The position numbers and the translations under genes are program-made. The notes below the pieces were generated by a model, which did not search any database, was not told the DNA's origin, and was given only the letters and a program-made list of their open reading frames with translations. From NCBI RefSeq assembly GCF_024623065.1, contig NZ_JANJZR010000009.1, forward strand, positions 1 through 64,000: a DNA stretch of 64,000 nt. The letters run 5' to 3'. Position 1 is the stretch's first letter. Each line of letters starts with the position of its first letter. Source of the stretch: Bacteroides acidifaciens. GTDB lineage: Bacteria > Bacteroidota > Bacteroidia > Bacteroidales > Bacteroidaceae. Shown here piece after piece: positions 14,994 to 25,100 of this stretch.

Positions 14994-17860
14994 ATCGTCA
15001 CAATTGCTTCTACTGATGCAGTATCATTTGTTGCCGTTATGGTAAACAAGGTACTTACCACTGTTACTGAATTATTTCCTAAATCACTAATTTCCTTTGT
15101 GTTATGTATCGTTATTGAACCGTTGAAATCTTTATGCTTGATATTCCAAGCTTCATCATCGGCGGTATCTCCACTATCCCTTCGGATAGCCCATTGTCTA
15201 ACTGTGTCTGTAATATCCTCCCAACCTTTAAAGACCTTGCAAGTAATTTCCATTGATTCACCATAAGCAAGAAAATTGTCACCTTGCGTATCAATCTCAA
15301 TGCGTACTGGTGCATCTATCTGTAACTGTTCGATTGTGCCGGTCATATAAATGTTATTCAGATAAGCGGAATAACCGGTCATATCCAACCCGAAGATGTT
15401 GAGATTGCTCAAATCCCCATCCTGCATTGCAACCATACTCTTTGTAAACTCCCAGTCATTTACCCCTACCAAGAAACGGCGGTATGTCCTCGTCTCATAA
15501 GCGGAAGTCTGGCGTTCCTTGTTTGTAAAGTTGCCATAAGCGACAAAATGCAAAGCCTCACACGGATGGAAAGAATATTGCCAACGATCAGAAACACCAC
15601 GAAGCACATAGCGAAACCTTTTGTTTGTTCCGGCATCCAATATTTCTGTAATACGAAAATAGATTGTACAGAAACCGGCAAACATACGGTTGCCACGGCT
15701 ATCATCTATATCAGATACCGCATTATTCCCCGGCGTTTCATAGTCATGGAAATACCCCATGCAAATATCATCCACAGCCACAGCACCTATTTCACCGTCT
15801 TGTAATTTCAAACTTATTGTCCCGGAACGTAGCAAGTTACCATCAGCATCATAATCAGGCTCAACACTCTCTATAATTCCAGCACCGGGAGAACGCCATT
15901 TGTCACCAAGCACAATTTCAGCACGGTTAAAACGCAATTCCGGCACCTCTAAAAACCTGCGTAACGTGAGGCTTTCCATATACCCACGTCCCATGCTGTC
16001 TATTTTCGCCCCAAAGCCGGTCAAACCCTCTGCAAAACCGCTTGCACCAAAGATAGCACCGGCTAAGAAGCCGATAAGCCCAGCTGCCGTATCATTGTGG
16101 GTGCGCGAAAGAAAAAGCTGATTGCCCAGTGAACGGATGATAGACTGTATCTGTTGGGTATTCAAGCCACCGGTTCCCTGCCCACCACCTGCAATAGAGT
16201 CTATCTGATTTTGGATTTTTTCAAGCGATCCAACAGCCTTTTCCTCCCGAAGTGTCATAGTGTACTTCGGTATCATATTTTCTCCCTCTTTGATAATAAG
16301 GGTATCAATAATGATGCTGCCTTCAATACCAAGATCGCTATCAGTGAATAGCATCAAGTCCCCTTCTTTCAAAGTATCATGTATGCTTGCTTCCCCCCTT
16401 GCAACAGCCTCATCATGTTGGCGTGCCATGAAAATATCATCCACCTTCGGTTCATACGAATAGCGCACATAGTCATTCTTTGCAAGATATTTTTTCGCGG
16501 TAGCAAGCAACCGTTGTGAAGCGGCCTGAATATAAACGTCCGGCATATCAATATAAAGCAGGACAAACTTGTCACCGGACTTTATATTGTAATCCTTGTA
16601 TGGGAAATATAATTTCAGACTTTCATCATATACACGGTTACAAGTCAGCACATATTTATTGCCCTTCTTCTCACATTTGGTTATTTCAAAATCCCGGCCA
16701 CCACACATGCCGTTTTTCATGCTAATGGTGGCTGTTTCAGAAGTTAGGTAATCGTTTATATTGAAACCAACATCTTTTAGCGTTATTGTAAAAGGTGGGA
16801 CATCTTCACCTTCTTTCAGGCTATCCATTGTACCATCATCTGTCAGTTGTTCGGCATCAGCCACTTCGTCAAGATTGCCATTATCCCCGGCATCCAACGA
16901 TACATAAATACCTGCATCTTTCAACTGTTCGGCGGTCATACCTTCCATTGAAGGACATATTTCTTCCAAATCACCGGTACCGTCAAAATAAACACTCCCT
17001 TCCCGAATGCCAAGCACAGCAATATTCTTGCTGTCAATATATGGATCAAGCGTTGTCTTAGGAAAATCAGGTAACATCAGATTTTCCACGGCCATGTTAT
17101 TCGGCAAATAATTGGTAAGAGAACTGTTTGAGAGCTTATTATAATACCGGTTAGGCATATTTCTTGTACTACCGTATGCACGCAATCGCGTAATAATCTG
17201 TTGATCCGCATCGGCTGTACGTTGAATTTCGTACAAACCGTTTCCACGTCCATACTTGAAAATATTGCCCACAGCAATACCGGCAGTACCGATTGTTATT
17301 GTTCGGCCACGAATAACAAAGTTCGCACCAAATTTTGAATTGAGCAACTCCAATGCGCCCCATACCTTTATATTGTTCACATCAATGTTTACATTGGTAG
17401 TGCTCACATATTCAGGGTGTACGACAACCGTCCATTTTTGTGCTCCGGTATATATACGGTCAAGATTTACTTGAACACGGTCTGCCAAATCTTGTATAGA
17501 CGAAGCGAAGAAACTGAACTTTGGCAAAGAAGTGAAGTGTATCTGATTATCACTTTTCACATAATCAAGAAAATCACATCGCGTCAATTCATCTCCCGGC
17601 CAGTTAAACTTTATGTTATCATAAACAAACGCTTCTCCCGAAGTTTTTCTTGCCGCCTTTTTTAATGCCGTAGGATCATAGTTTATCTCAAACTTCTCGC
17701 CACGGTACATAACATAGTCACCTATCTCAAAAAGAATGGGCACGGCACTTTTCAGAGTGCTTGTCACAAAACATGCACCCATCCATGTACCATTATACTC
17801 CAAACTTTTCAGCGTACAACGTACCGTATTGCCAGTTTTATCATAAACCTTCCATGCCAT
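14990..17860 (-). CDS. Large tail-tip protein (tail hub or host-specificity type)
   Basis: A 956-residue protein downstream of the distal-tail-like gene. Residues about 1-300 resemble the hub fold of phage tail-associated proteins (KVYDKTGNTVRCTLKSLEY at the start). Later parts are beta-rich with an Ig-like end. A TTG at 17887 also opens the frame but overlaps the previous gene; ATG at 17860 follows its stop closely and gives MAWKVYDK. It would form the tail tip that carries the fibres. Family assignment rests on size and gene order. Confidence 0.65.
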   Translation of the reverse strand: MAWKVYDKTGNTVRCTLKSLEYNGTWMGACFVTSTLKSAVPILFEIGDYVMYRGEKFEINYDPTALKKAARKTSGEAFVYDNIKFNWPGDELTRCDFLDYVKSDNQIHFTSLPKFSFFASSIQDLADRVQVNLDRIYTGAQKWTVVVHPEYVSTTNVNIDVNNIKVWGALELLNSKFGANFVIRGRTITIGTAGIAVGNIFKYGRGNGLYEIQRTADADQQIITRLRAYGSTRNMPNRYYNKLSNSSLTNYLPNNMAVENLMLPDFPKTTLDPYIDSKNIAVLGIREGSVYFDGTGDLEEICPSMEGMTAEQLKDAGIYVSLDAGDNGNLDEVADAEQLTDDGTMDSLKEGEDVPPFTITLKDVGFNINDYLTSETATISMKNGMCGGRDFEITKCEKKGNKYVLTCNRVYDESLKLYFPYKDYNIKSGDKFVLLYIDMPDVYIQAASQRLLATAKKYLAKNDYVRYSYEPKVDDIFMARQHDEAVARGEASIHDTLKEGDLMLFTDSDLGIEGSIIIDTLIIKEGENMIPKYTMTLREEKAVGSLEKIQNQIDSIAGGGQGTGGLNTQQIQSIIRSLGNQLFLSRTHNDTAAGLIGFLAGAIFGASGFAEGLTGFGAKIDSMGRGYMESLTLRRFLEVPELRFNRAEIVLGDKWRSPGAGIIESVEPDYDADGNLLRSGTISLKLQDGEIGAVAVDDICMGYFHDYETPGNNAVSDIDDSRGNRMFAGFCTIYFRITEILDAGTNKRFRYVLRGVSDRWQYSFHPCEALHFVAYGNFTNKERQTSAYETRTYRRFLVGVNDWEFTKSMVAMQDGDLSNLNIFGLDMTGYSAYLNNIYMTGTIEQLQIDAPVRIEIDTQGDNFLAYGESMEITCKVFKGWEDITDTVRQWAIRRDSGDTADDEAWNIKHKDFNGSITIHNTKEISDLGNNSVTVVSTLFTITATNDTASVEAIVTI

Positions 17861-17864
17861 ACAG

Positions 17865-18377
17865 CTATACTTTTTCAACCAATGCAACTATCTTTGTCGG
17901 TTCCGCAACACTATACGAGGGGATTATTTGAGTTCGAGGATCAGTTACTCTAAATTTTACCGGGAAGGTCAAGACTTCATCCATATTGGACTTGTTAAAT
18001 TCAAAATCTCCAACCTCCAGCAAGTAAAGTCCTTGTCGCCCGATACCCGTGTGCGAGTTATATATTTTCAAAGTGGCACCGTCACCATTCTCTCCCGTAA
18101 GATAGTTTTGAAAGGCCATAATTTTATCGTATGCAGTACCCAAATCCCCCTTATAGCACATCTCGGCCTCCAAGTCGTATGCTTTTAATGGTAGCTTGTC
18201 GGGTATGTAAGTATCTTCACCGTCTTCATCCGACCAATCCCGTTTGGGTAAATCTTTCGTTTCCCCACCCGGCTTGAACGGAAATTCAGTGCACACAATT
18301 CCAAAATGCACCAAGCTGTCTTTGACCGGAGCATTCTCGGTAGTTTTCTGCATCAAAATAGAATACGGTTCGTTCAT
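17865..18377 (-). CDS. Putative distal tail protein
   Basis: A 170-residue protein (MNEPYSILMQKTTENAPV) located after the tape measure module and before the large tail-tip gene, where Dit-like proteins sit. The middle motif KAYDLEAEMCYKGDLGTAYDK and the beta-rich layout agree. GTG at 18383 also opens the frame; ATG at 18377 is preferred. A hairpin with a U-run lies just upstream. Confidence 0.5.
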   Translation of the reverse strand: MNEPYSILMQKTTENAPVKDSLVHFGIVCTEFPFKPGGETKDLPKRDWSDEDGEDTYIPDKLPLKAYDLEAEMCYKGDLGTAYDKIMAFQNYLTGENGDGATLKIYNSHTGIGRQGLYLLEVGDFEFNKSNMDEVLTFPVKFRVTDPRTQIIPSYSVAEPTKIVALVEKV

Positions 18378-18387
18378 ATCCACATAT

Positions 18388-18434
18388 TAAAAAAGAGCTT
18401 GCCGCAGAGATATTTAGTCTCCACAACAAGCTCT
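18388..18434 (-). terminator. Hairpin plus U-run just upstream of the distal tail gene
   Basis: On the minus strand AGAGCTTG... pairs with CAAGCTCT (arms 18427-18434 and 18394-18401, with further inner pairing) and is followed by TTTTTT. It ends about 11 nt before the distal tail gene start, so it could act as an attenuator as well as a terminator. Confidence 0.65.
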
Positions 18435-18587
18435 ATGGCCTTATATTTTAATCTTATTTCAACGCAAATATAATTGTATTTTCTATATAATCATAGAAAA
18501 TAATACCATAAAAGCATTTTTTAGTAGATTATTATACTCAACCCTAACTTGCTTCCACGTGTATGTTGAAAAACATAAAAAATATCA

Positions 18588-18618
18588 TTTGTCATAATTT
18601 TATTTATTAATACTTTTG
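18588..18618 (+). promoter_or_regulatory. Bacteroides-type promoter for moron genes
   Basis: TTTG at 18588-18591 and TACTTTTG at 18611-18618 are separated by 19 bp, an exact fit to the Bacteroides -33/-7 consensus. The first gene starts 27 nt downstream. It points away from the neighbouring tail operon. Confidence 0.75.
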
Positions 18619-18644
18619 TATTTAATTATAAAAGAGGTTATTAT

Positions 18645-18851
18645 ATGTTAGGAGTTTTAGTTTGGATAGTAGTGATTCTTCTGATCTGCTTTAGTGTTAC
18701 TGGGTGGCATTGGATTATATTTTATGTAGTCATACTACCATTTTCAACATTGCTATTTTTCTTCTATGTCGATTTTCCCGAAAATCGTTTTAATATAAAA
18801 AGATTCAAGAATGACATAAAATATTTATTAAATAAATTACATAAGAAATGA
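18645..18851 (+). CDS. Small membrane protein of a moron unit
   Basis: A 68-residue protein with two hydrophobic helices (about 3-20 and 24-43) and a basic C-terminal tail. The segment WIVVILLICFSV closely resembles WLIVVLLICFSV in the small protein at 45627-45767, so the two look like paralogues. It has its own promoter and overlaps the next gene by 4 nt. Function unknown. Confidence 0.65.
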   Translation: MLGVLVWIVVILLICFSVTGWHWIIFYVVILPFSTLLFFFYVDFPENRFNIKRFKNDIKYLLNKLHKK

Positions 18852-19429
18852 AAAAAAATATATTATTCTTTTTGCTTTATACTATTATGTGTTTTACTTC
18901 CTATTCGCAGAACAAACAGATTAGTTATTCATCTGTAAATGGGCTTGTAACTTACGACAATGGTTCAGGTACGAAAGCCGATATTGGTGCAAAATTATAT
19001 ATTATACCATGTAAATATTTCAAACAAGATATTGAATTAAAAAATGACTCTATACAAATGGGGTATGAATCTTTGTTACAATACATCAAATGGAAAGAAC
19101 TTGTTGGGCAAGAACAAGCAATAGCCAAATTAAAAGAATATGACTTTTACATTTCCGCTGAAGAACAAATTAGGAGAGAAGGTGAATTAGCTATATGTTT
19201 GGTTGATATTCTCAAATCAAATAAAGTAAAATATAGTTGTACGATTGACAATACGGGAAAATATAAAACTACAATCCCTTATGGTAATTATTATTTTATA
19301 TTTAAATCCGCAAATAAAAGCGTAGATAAGTCTATACTTAATGGTCGTGGAACATATAATATTTATAAAATCAAATTATATTCTAAATATAAAGATATTA
19401 GTACGTCTTTTAACGCTGACTACCATTAA
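18848..19429 (+). CDS. Secreted moron protein, unknown function
   Basis: A 193-residue protein with a clear Sec signal peptide (about 1-20, MKKNILFFLLYTIMCFTSYS, cleavage near SYSQ). The mature part is AT-rich in coding and has no family I recognise. Single-direction expression from its own promoter between oppositely oriented late genes, low GC and secretion are typical of lysogenic-conversion genes. It probably acts in the periplasm or at the surface of the lysogen. Confidence 0.65.
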   Translation: MKKNILFFLLYTIMCFTSYSQNKQISYSSVNGLVTYDNGSGTKADIGAKLYIIPCKYFKQDIELKNDSIQMGYESLLQYIKWKELVGQEQAIAKLKEYDFYISAEEQIRREGELAICLVDILKSNKVKYSCTIDNTGKYKTTIPYGNYYFIFKSANKSVDKSILNGRGTYNIYKIKLYSKYKDISTSFNADYH

Positions 19430-19542
19430 ATATTGAGCTAACATAATCTGGCTAATGTTTTCGCGTATAAATTATAATTAGGCTGGCTCCAAAGTCAGCC
19501 CAATTTTATTTTGTGCATTTTGCCACTCTTAGCCAAAAGTAT

Positions 19543-19974
19543 TCAGCTTTCGAGATATTTGTTAAGCGCATCTCTCAATTTACGAATTTCATCATTTGAA
19601 AATACTATTTCGGATATTTCATCTTCACATGCGCAATCGCACATTGAAATAAGCATACCTTTTATGCCACCTCCCTTTTCTATTTTAGCATCTTTTGAGA
19701 ACATTTCTATCGGGAGAAACTCGACTACCCCTCCGCTGTCAAAACTTACCGAAGCCGCAGCGTTTTTCTTTTCCCATTCCTCCACCTCACTACATGACAT
19801 ATAAGCCGTTTGACAATTTTCTAATTCTGGCTTCTTTTGCTCTATCATATCTAAATAGAACTGTATAGCCATTAAACCTTTCTCTGTTACCGTATTGTCT
19901 TTTGCAATAAGACCATTTACTTTGAATGTTTCTACAACGCATTCTTTGTTGCTCATAAATTCTACTAATTCCAT
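19543..19974 (-). CDS. Hypothetical protein next to antirepressor-like genes
   Basis: A 143-residue soluble protein (MELVEFMSNKECVVETFKVN). The first 60 residues resemble a short winged-helix or Rha/KilA-associated module; the rest is acidic and ends in a helix (EIRKLRDALNKYLES). It lies 9 nt downstream of the KilA-N gene in the same operon. Function unknown. Confidence 0.5.
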   Translation of the reverse strand: MELVEFMSNKECVVETFKVNGLIAKDNTVTEKGLMAIQFYLDMIEQKKPELENCQTAYMSCSEVEEWEKKNAAASVSFDSGGVVEFLPIEMFSKDAKIEKGGGIKGMLISMCDCACEDEISEIVFSNDEIRKLRDALNKYLES

Positions 19975-19983
19975 ATTGATTTA

Positions 19984-20709
19984 TTATTTATAGTGGATAA
20001 AATTTGTATTTTCTTGCTGTAATTGGAACACGGCAGGATAGTTCCTTTTTGAATATTGTTTTCTAAGGTATGATATTAAATTATCGAAGTTGGTAATGAA
20101 TCCCTCGTTGATTAAATCAGCCACCTTCTTTTCAAGCTGCCACAGTTCGCGTTGTTTGCTTTCATCACCCTGCTTGTTGCGAAGCATTTTCTCATGTGAG
20201 TTAAACACAACCCAATTCAATGCTTCCCCAACCTTTTGCATTGCTTTCGGCATAAACTCTTTAGGAACTATCTTCTGAACGGCAGAGCCAAGTTCTTTGT
20301 AAGCATCCCCGGCATCGTTTCGATAGCGAATCATTTCATCGTACACAAACCGTAATACTTTGACTTCAAAAGCCGGATTTATCCACATAGCAAATTTGAT
20401 AAACAGAAGCGGATTCATCCAAACTTTATCGGGTGTTTTGCCTTCTTTCGTATTTCTACCCTTAACTTTTATAAGTAGTTGATTTTCACCAATGAGCATT
20501 TTTGCTCTATGGCTTTCATCCTCTGCAAGAGCTTTCAAAAACTCTGATGTATTATCAGATTCTAAGAATTTACTCATTTGCCTTCTCGGATTCCCTTCTA
20601 CATTATTCCACTGCCGAAGCAATTCAGTTCCGTCAAAATAACCATCACTCGTGCGCTGAACCACAGAAAAACTATCAATGTATCGCACCATTTCTTGATT
20701 TGTTTTCAT
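19984..20709 (-). CDS. KilA-N domain DNA-binding protein (antirepressor-like)
   Basis: A 241-residue protein. The KilA-N domain spans about residues 12-115 (TSDGYFDGTELLRQWNN, then GRNTKEGKTPDKVWMNPLLFIKFAMWINPAF), a DNA-binding module of phage antirepressors. A C-terminal helical region follows. It lies 9 nt from the Rha gene and shares its long leader. It probably controls the lytic/lysogenic switch or superinfection. Confidence 0.85.
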   Translation of the reverse strand: MKTNQEMVRYIDSFSVVQRTSDGYFDGTELLRQWNNVEGNPRRQMSKFLESDNTSEFLKALAEDESHRAKMLIGENQLLIKVKGRNTKEGKTPDKVWMNPLLFIKFAMWINPAFEVKVLRFVYDEMIRYRNDAGDAYKELGSAVQKIVPKEFMPKAMQKVGEALNWVVFNSHEKMLRNKQGDESKQRELWQLEKKVADLINEGFITNFDNLISYLRKQYSKRNYPAVFQLQQENTNFIHYK

Positions 20710-20718
20710 ATTATAAAT

Positions 20719-21090
20719 TTAGATTTTACTTAACAAAGATTTCTCCCTTTTACGGGAAAGTTCACGCTTGTTTTCTTCAAGTTCTTCCCAACGATTAATA
20801 ATTTTGGCTCGTAAGTTTGCATCATAACCACTTGCGAGAAGCAAGCAGTCTTTTTTAGTGAGAAGATAATAAGGGTCTTTTCTTTCTGCGTTATTCCCTA
20901 ACTTTGTGATTTTGAACATCAATTCAAAATTGAATTTATGTTTTTCTTCCAGTTGTTCAAGGATATTGCGAATATCTCGCATTACATTTGAATGAGTTTT
21001 GCCCGTAATTTCTGCAATCTGCAAGGAAGTCATTGTTCTTTTTTTACCTTTTCCCTCATCAATAGGTATTAACTGATTAAAATTTTCCAT
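20719..21090 (-). CDS. Rha family phage regulatory protein
   Basis: A 123-residue protein with the Rha signature TSLQIAEITGKTHSNVMRDI (about 21-40) and the segment YYLLTKKDCLLLASGYDANLR. Rha proteins act in phage regulation and block growth in some hosts lacking IHF. It is first in a three-gene minus operon preceded by a 280-nt structured leader. Confidence 0.85.
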   Translation of the reverse strand: MENFNQLIPIDEGKGKKRTMTSLQIAEITGKTHSNVMRDIRNILEQLEEKHKFNFELMFKITKLGNNAERKDPYYLLTKKDCLLLASGYDANLRAKIINRWEELEENKRELSRKREKSLLSKI

Positions 21091-21116
21091 ATCTTTGCAC
21101 TATAAAGTTAATGTTT

Positions 21117-21376
21117 TCCCCATCAGCGGCTCGGACATCTCCGCTTTTGGGGAATTATTTTGTCCGATCTTGTAGTAGGCAGGGAATCGAACCCCAATAC
21201 GCCATTACTCGTACCTACTGAACCCTCCTTAATATAATAGTCACGCTTGACATAATAATAAAGAGAAAGGGCAAATCTCAATGAAGCCTAATGTGGTTGC
21301 CTGCCTCAAAGAGAATGCCCTATAATATTTTACTCCAGTTCATGACAACCACGAAATGAACCTAACAGCATTGTTT
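21117..21376 (-). ncRNA. Structured 5' leader upstream of rha with tRNA-like hairpin
   Basis: From the promoter at 21383-21413 the leftward transcript would run about 285 nt before the rha ATG. It can form AGGGCA...TGCCCT (about 21266-21325), an acceptor-plus-T-arm-like structure with GGTTCGATTCCC (21173-21220), and two hairpins that cannot form together near the gene: TGTCCGA/TCGGACA (21131-21137 with 21161-21167) and AGCGG/CCGCT within a CCCC/GGGG outer stem (21117-21152). It could be a regulatory leader or a separate small RNA. Confidence 0.4.
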
Positions 21377-21382
21377 CCGACA

Positions 21383-21413
21383 CAAATATAAAAACGATAT
21401 TTTCACCATACAA
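21383..21413 (-). promoter_or_regulatory. Bacteroides-type promoter for the rha-KilA-N operon
   Basis: On the minus strand TTG (21413-21411) and TATATTTG (21390-21383) are 20 bp apart. Transcription would start near 21376. Three copies of CGGTAA-like words lie just upstream (about 21440-21475) and may be operator sites. Confidence 0.6.
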
Positions 21414-21629
21414 CAGACTAAAAATCAAGAAAATAAATTCGGTAAACATCAGTAACAAACGGTAAGAATCGGTAAATAAAAACAGTTACATTTACTCTAA
21501 AATTTAGACACAATATAAATAATGCGCGTATCTACCGTATTGTGATGAGATGTTGGTTGTCATTTATGATACCGTTCAAATAATTTTCAAATATAAAAGG
21601 CTGTAAATAAAGATATTGCAGAACATGCG

Positions 21630-22142
21630 TTAGTCCACATTCATTTTATATCTTACCATGACATTGCCATCGGCTTCAACTTTACAGTTTTTGCCATGAA
21701 CATATACATAAACTTTAGCCATATCGCTTTGCCTTACATGTAGTATAGCCCGATCATATACACTCACAAAAACTTTGGCACAATCCTCCACTTCAAGAGT
21801 CAATTCACTATCATGCCGCAAATGGAGAGTAGCGGCTGCAAATTTGCTGAAAGAAAATTTGCCTGAACATTTACCGTTCAGCACATATACACCGTTGTCA
21901 CCTCCGGTCACTGGTTCATCAACAAAAATATGGTTTTGATGGAGCAGACTCCGGTCAAAATTACCTTTTATATATTCCACTGTCGGATAATCGTGCTCAA
22001 TACAAAAATCAATGCCTCGTATATACATTTCAATTAGTTCTTGCTGGCTTTTATTGTTTTGCCAGTCACCTTGCCATTGTGTGCAGAGGCCATACGATAC
22101 GGCATGACCTCTCAATTCACTATTCAATCTGTTCATAATCAT
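21630..22142 (-). CDS. Hypothetical protein with beta-repeat C-terminus
   Basis: A 170-residue protein. Residues about 90-170 form a short beta-solenoid-like series (FAAATLHLRHDSELTLEVE, then FVSVYDRAILHVRQSD, then VYVYVHGKNCKVEADG), as in small parallel-beta proteins. It overlaps the tape measure stop by 4 nt, so it is coupled to that gene. It may be a tail-associated or chaperone-like protein. Confidence 0.55.
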   Translation of the reverse strand: MIMNRLNSELRGHAVSYGLCTQWQGDWQNNKSQQELIEMYIRGIDFCIEHDYPTVEYIKGNFDRSLLHQNHIFVDEPVTGGDNGVYVLNGKCSGKFSFSKFAAATLHLRHDSELTLEVEDCAKVFVSVYDRAILHVRQSDMAKVYVYVHGKNCKVEADGNVMVRYKMNVD

Positions 22143-25100
22143 ACATTAAACTTGTTTACACCGTTTATATTCCTATGCAGTATATCTCTGATCTCTTCCA
22201 CAAATTCCACATTCTTTGCTGTATTTATCTGTATCATTGTCAGTTGTCGCAATTGTGCTTGTGCTATTACATTATAGGCCGGGAACAATTCTTCAACCAA
22301 TCTGCGTACATACTCCCGTTTGACACTCACGTCAGCCCGGATTGCATTTATATAAGAAGCCAAAAGGTTAGCGGTATTTTCAGTAACATTCTGTATGCCT
22401 TTAGATAACCCACTTCCATTTTCTTCTTCCTCTTCTTTCATGCTGATACCATATTTCTTTTCCATATAGTTGTTCAGCTTGTCAAGCATGGAATAGTAAT
22501 CATCGGTTTTCTCACTCACTCCCATTAGATAGTCCGCAATACTTTCCAACTCCCTTTCGTCAAGGGAGAAATCCTTGCCGAAATAACCACTCATTCCATC
22601 CTCACCGAAAAGCATCTTCTGAAGCTGTTGCATGGCCGGTTCCAAAATACTTATTTTGAGAATGGAGTTCATGACATCACCCATAATGTCGGCAACCTTA
22701 TTTTTGAAAGCTTCGGCACCATCCTCGCCTTTCTGCCATGCCTCATACAAGGCATCTCCCAACTGCGAAGCCCAGTCTTTCAAATTAATGCCATAGAGAG
22801 ATTCAGCCGTTTCCTCGGCAAAATCCTTTATTTGCTGTTTCATCTCCGCAATCTGATTCTCATAATCAGCTACCTTGCTATCATCCGTCTTCTTTTTATC
22901 AATTTCAGCTTGCCGTTGTTTCTCCAACTCTGAAAGTTGTTCTTGCATCAAGGCACGTTGATATCCGTATGCACCACCTTCATCGTATGCCGAAACACGT
23001 TTTTGAAGTTTTTCCGCTTCCTGCTTATATTTCTGCAAAGACATCAAATCGAAGATGTTGATCTTTCCCTTATTGCGTATTGCCTCAATCTGATTATTTA
23101 ATTGATTCAACCGGGTACGGTCATTTTCTGCATCTACAAGTTTTAGTTCCGTGCCACTGCCCAAGAAACGTTCAAGAATACCGTCAATTTGTTCGTATAT
23201 ATATTGCAACTGTTGAGCACGAAGTTTACTCTTTTCAATAGCCTTATCGAGTTTCTTATCATGCGCTTGTGCTATCTTCCCAATCCAGTTTACAGCTTCA
23301 CCGGCAGCGGCAGCAATACCACCAACTATTCCACCTTTGGCAAATCCCTGCCCGATATTGCTTATAGAAGACATGGCATCCTGCACATTGCCCATCGTGT
23401 CGGCCATGCCCTCATTGCCCAAAGCATCGAACATGGAGGACATTTGCCCTGCAAAATTGCCGACAAGATCAGCGCTTTCAGCGGCACTTTCTCCTATGGC
23501 TGCAATCTTTTCTATGGTACCTTTTTCATCTTTATCTCCACTGGAGAATAAAGAACGAACATTTTTTATGAGAGTGGCAAACGGATTCTTCTGTAATCCG
23601 GCCTTATACAAGTCTTGTATGGCTTTCTTTAACTTCTCAATTTGAGAATATTCTCCTGAAACATCAATCCTTTTACCATTCTCATCCAAATACCAAGAAG
23701 TAAAAGCAGTTGGCTTTCCATTCTTATTTTTAGTTACAGAAGCATTATCAATAATCTGTTGAGCATAATCGGATGCTTGCTGTATTTGTCCGTATGATTT
23801 ATAGGTTTGATCTCCAAATATCTGTTCCCATACCGGAAGAAGTTCAAGTAGCTGTCCCCTTAGCTTTGCAAGTTCCTCCTTATATTCAGTGAAAAGAGCT
23901 TTTTGTCCGGGAGTCATACCTTCAACATTACCAATAAGTTCACTATTTTCACCAATGAAGGTGCCAGTTAAGGGAGCATATTTCTCGCTTAAATCCCGTA
24001 TCTTTTCAGCGATAGATTTGTATTTGTTGAGGGCAATAACTTCTTTCAGCTTTACTTCCAAGCTATCTTTTTCAATAGCATCTTTGGCTTCTTTCCATGC
24101 ACTGAAAAACTGTTTATACAAAACACTGTCTTTACCTCCAAGTGATTCTGTGGCCTTTTGCTCGGTGAAAGTCAAAGGTATATATACCCCTTTATCCTTC
24201 ATTTTCTTAGTCACCTTTTCAGCCAATTCCTCGGATTTCTTCTCATATTCAGACAATGCTCCGAAAGCGTATAAAGAAGCATCCTTCTTACTTGCACCGG
24301 CATTGATAAGCTGCTTGTATATATCCCATTTCTTCGAAACATCAGATACGTACCTTTCAAGTTCTTTTGTAGCCTTATCCGAAGCTTCTTTCATAGCATT
24401 GGCATCAATATCTAAAAGAACTTTCCGTATAGAAACTTTCAATTCCCTACGCTCTTTGGTCTTATCGTCAAGCTGGTTAAGAATCTTATTCAATTCATCC
24501 CGATAATTGGAAATATCCACTGGTTCCTTACCTTTGAATAAGGAGTCAAAAATACCTGATCCTTTAACCTTATTGGCAGCTTCTCCCTTTCCAACAATGT
24601 CAGTCCACTTCTTATATTCAGAATATGCCTCCTTTAGTAAGTTTACCCGTTCTTTCAATCTTTCGGCGAAGGCATCCTTTTTGCTCTTATCCTTACTTGG
24701 ATCAGTGAGAGAAAAACCGATTTCTTTGGCTCCTTTCTCGCCGGCTTGCATTATGTCGAAAGCCTTTTTATAATCTGATACAATTTGCTTCTGCCAGTCA
24801 GGGAGTTTTGACAAGTTAATAGCTCCAATACCTGACAAATCTATTCCGGCTTTAATCAATACCGGCTTCAATTGATTTGTTGTCTCTTTAGCTTCCTTAT
24901 ACGCTTTTTGTATTCCTTCAATAATTTTCTCTGAATCCGTAGAAACCTTTATTTGGGCTTCAAATTGCCCATCTGTAGCTTCATTGAACTTTTTCTGCAA
25001 ATCAGAAAAACTTTGACTGGTTTCTGTATATTCAGCATTAATTTTGATATTGAACTCTTCTTCAAGAGTCTTCTCGTTAAAGAAGTCTCGCATATATTTC

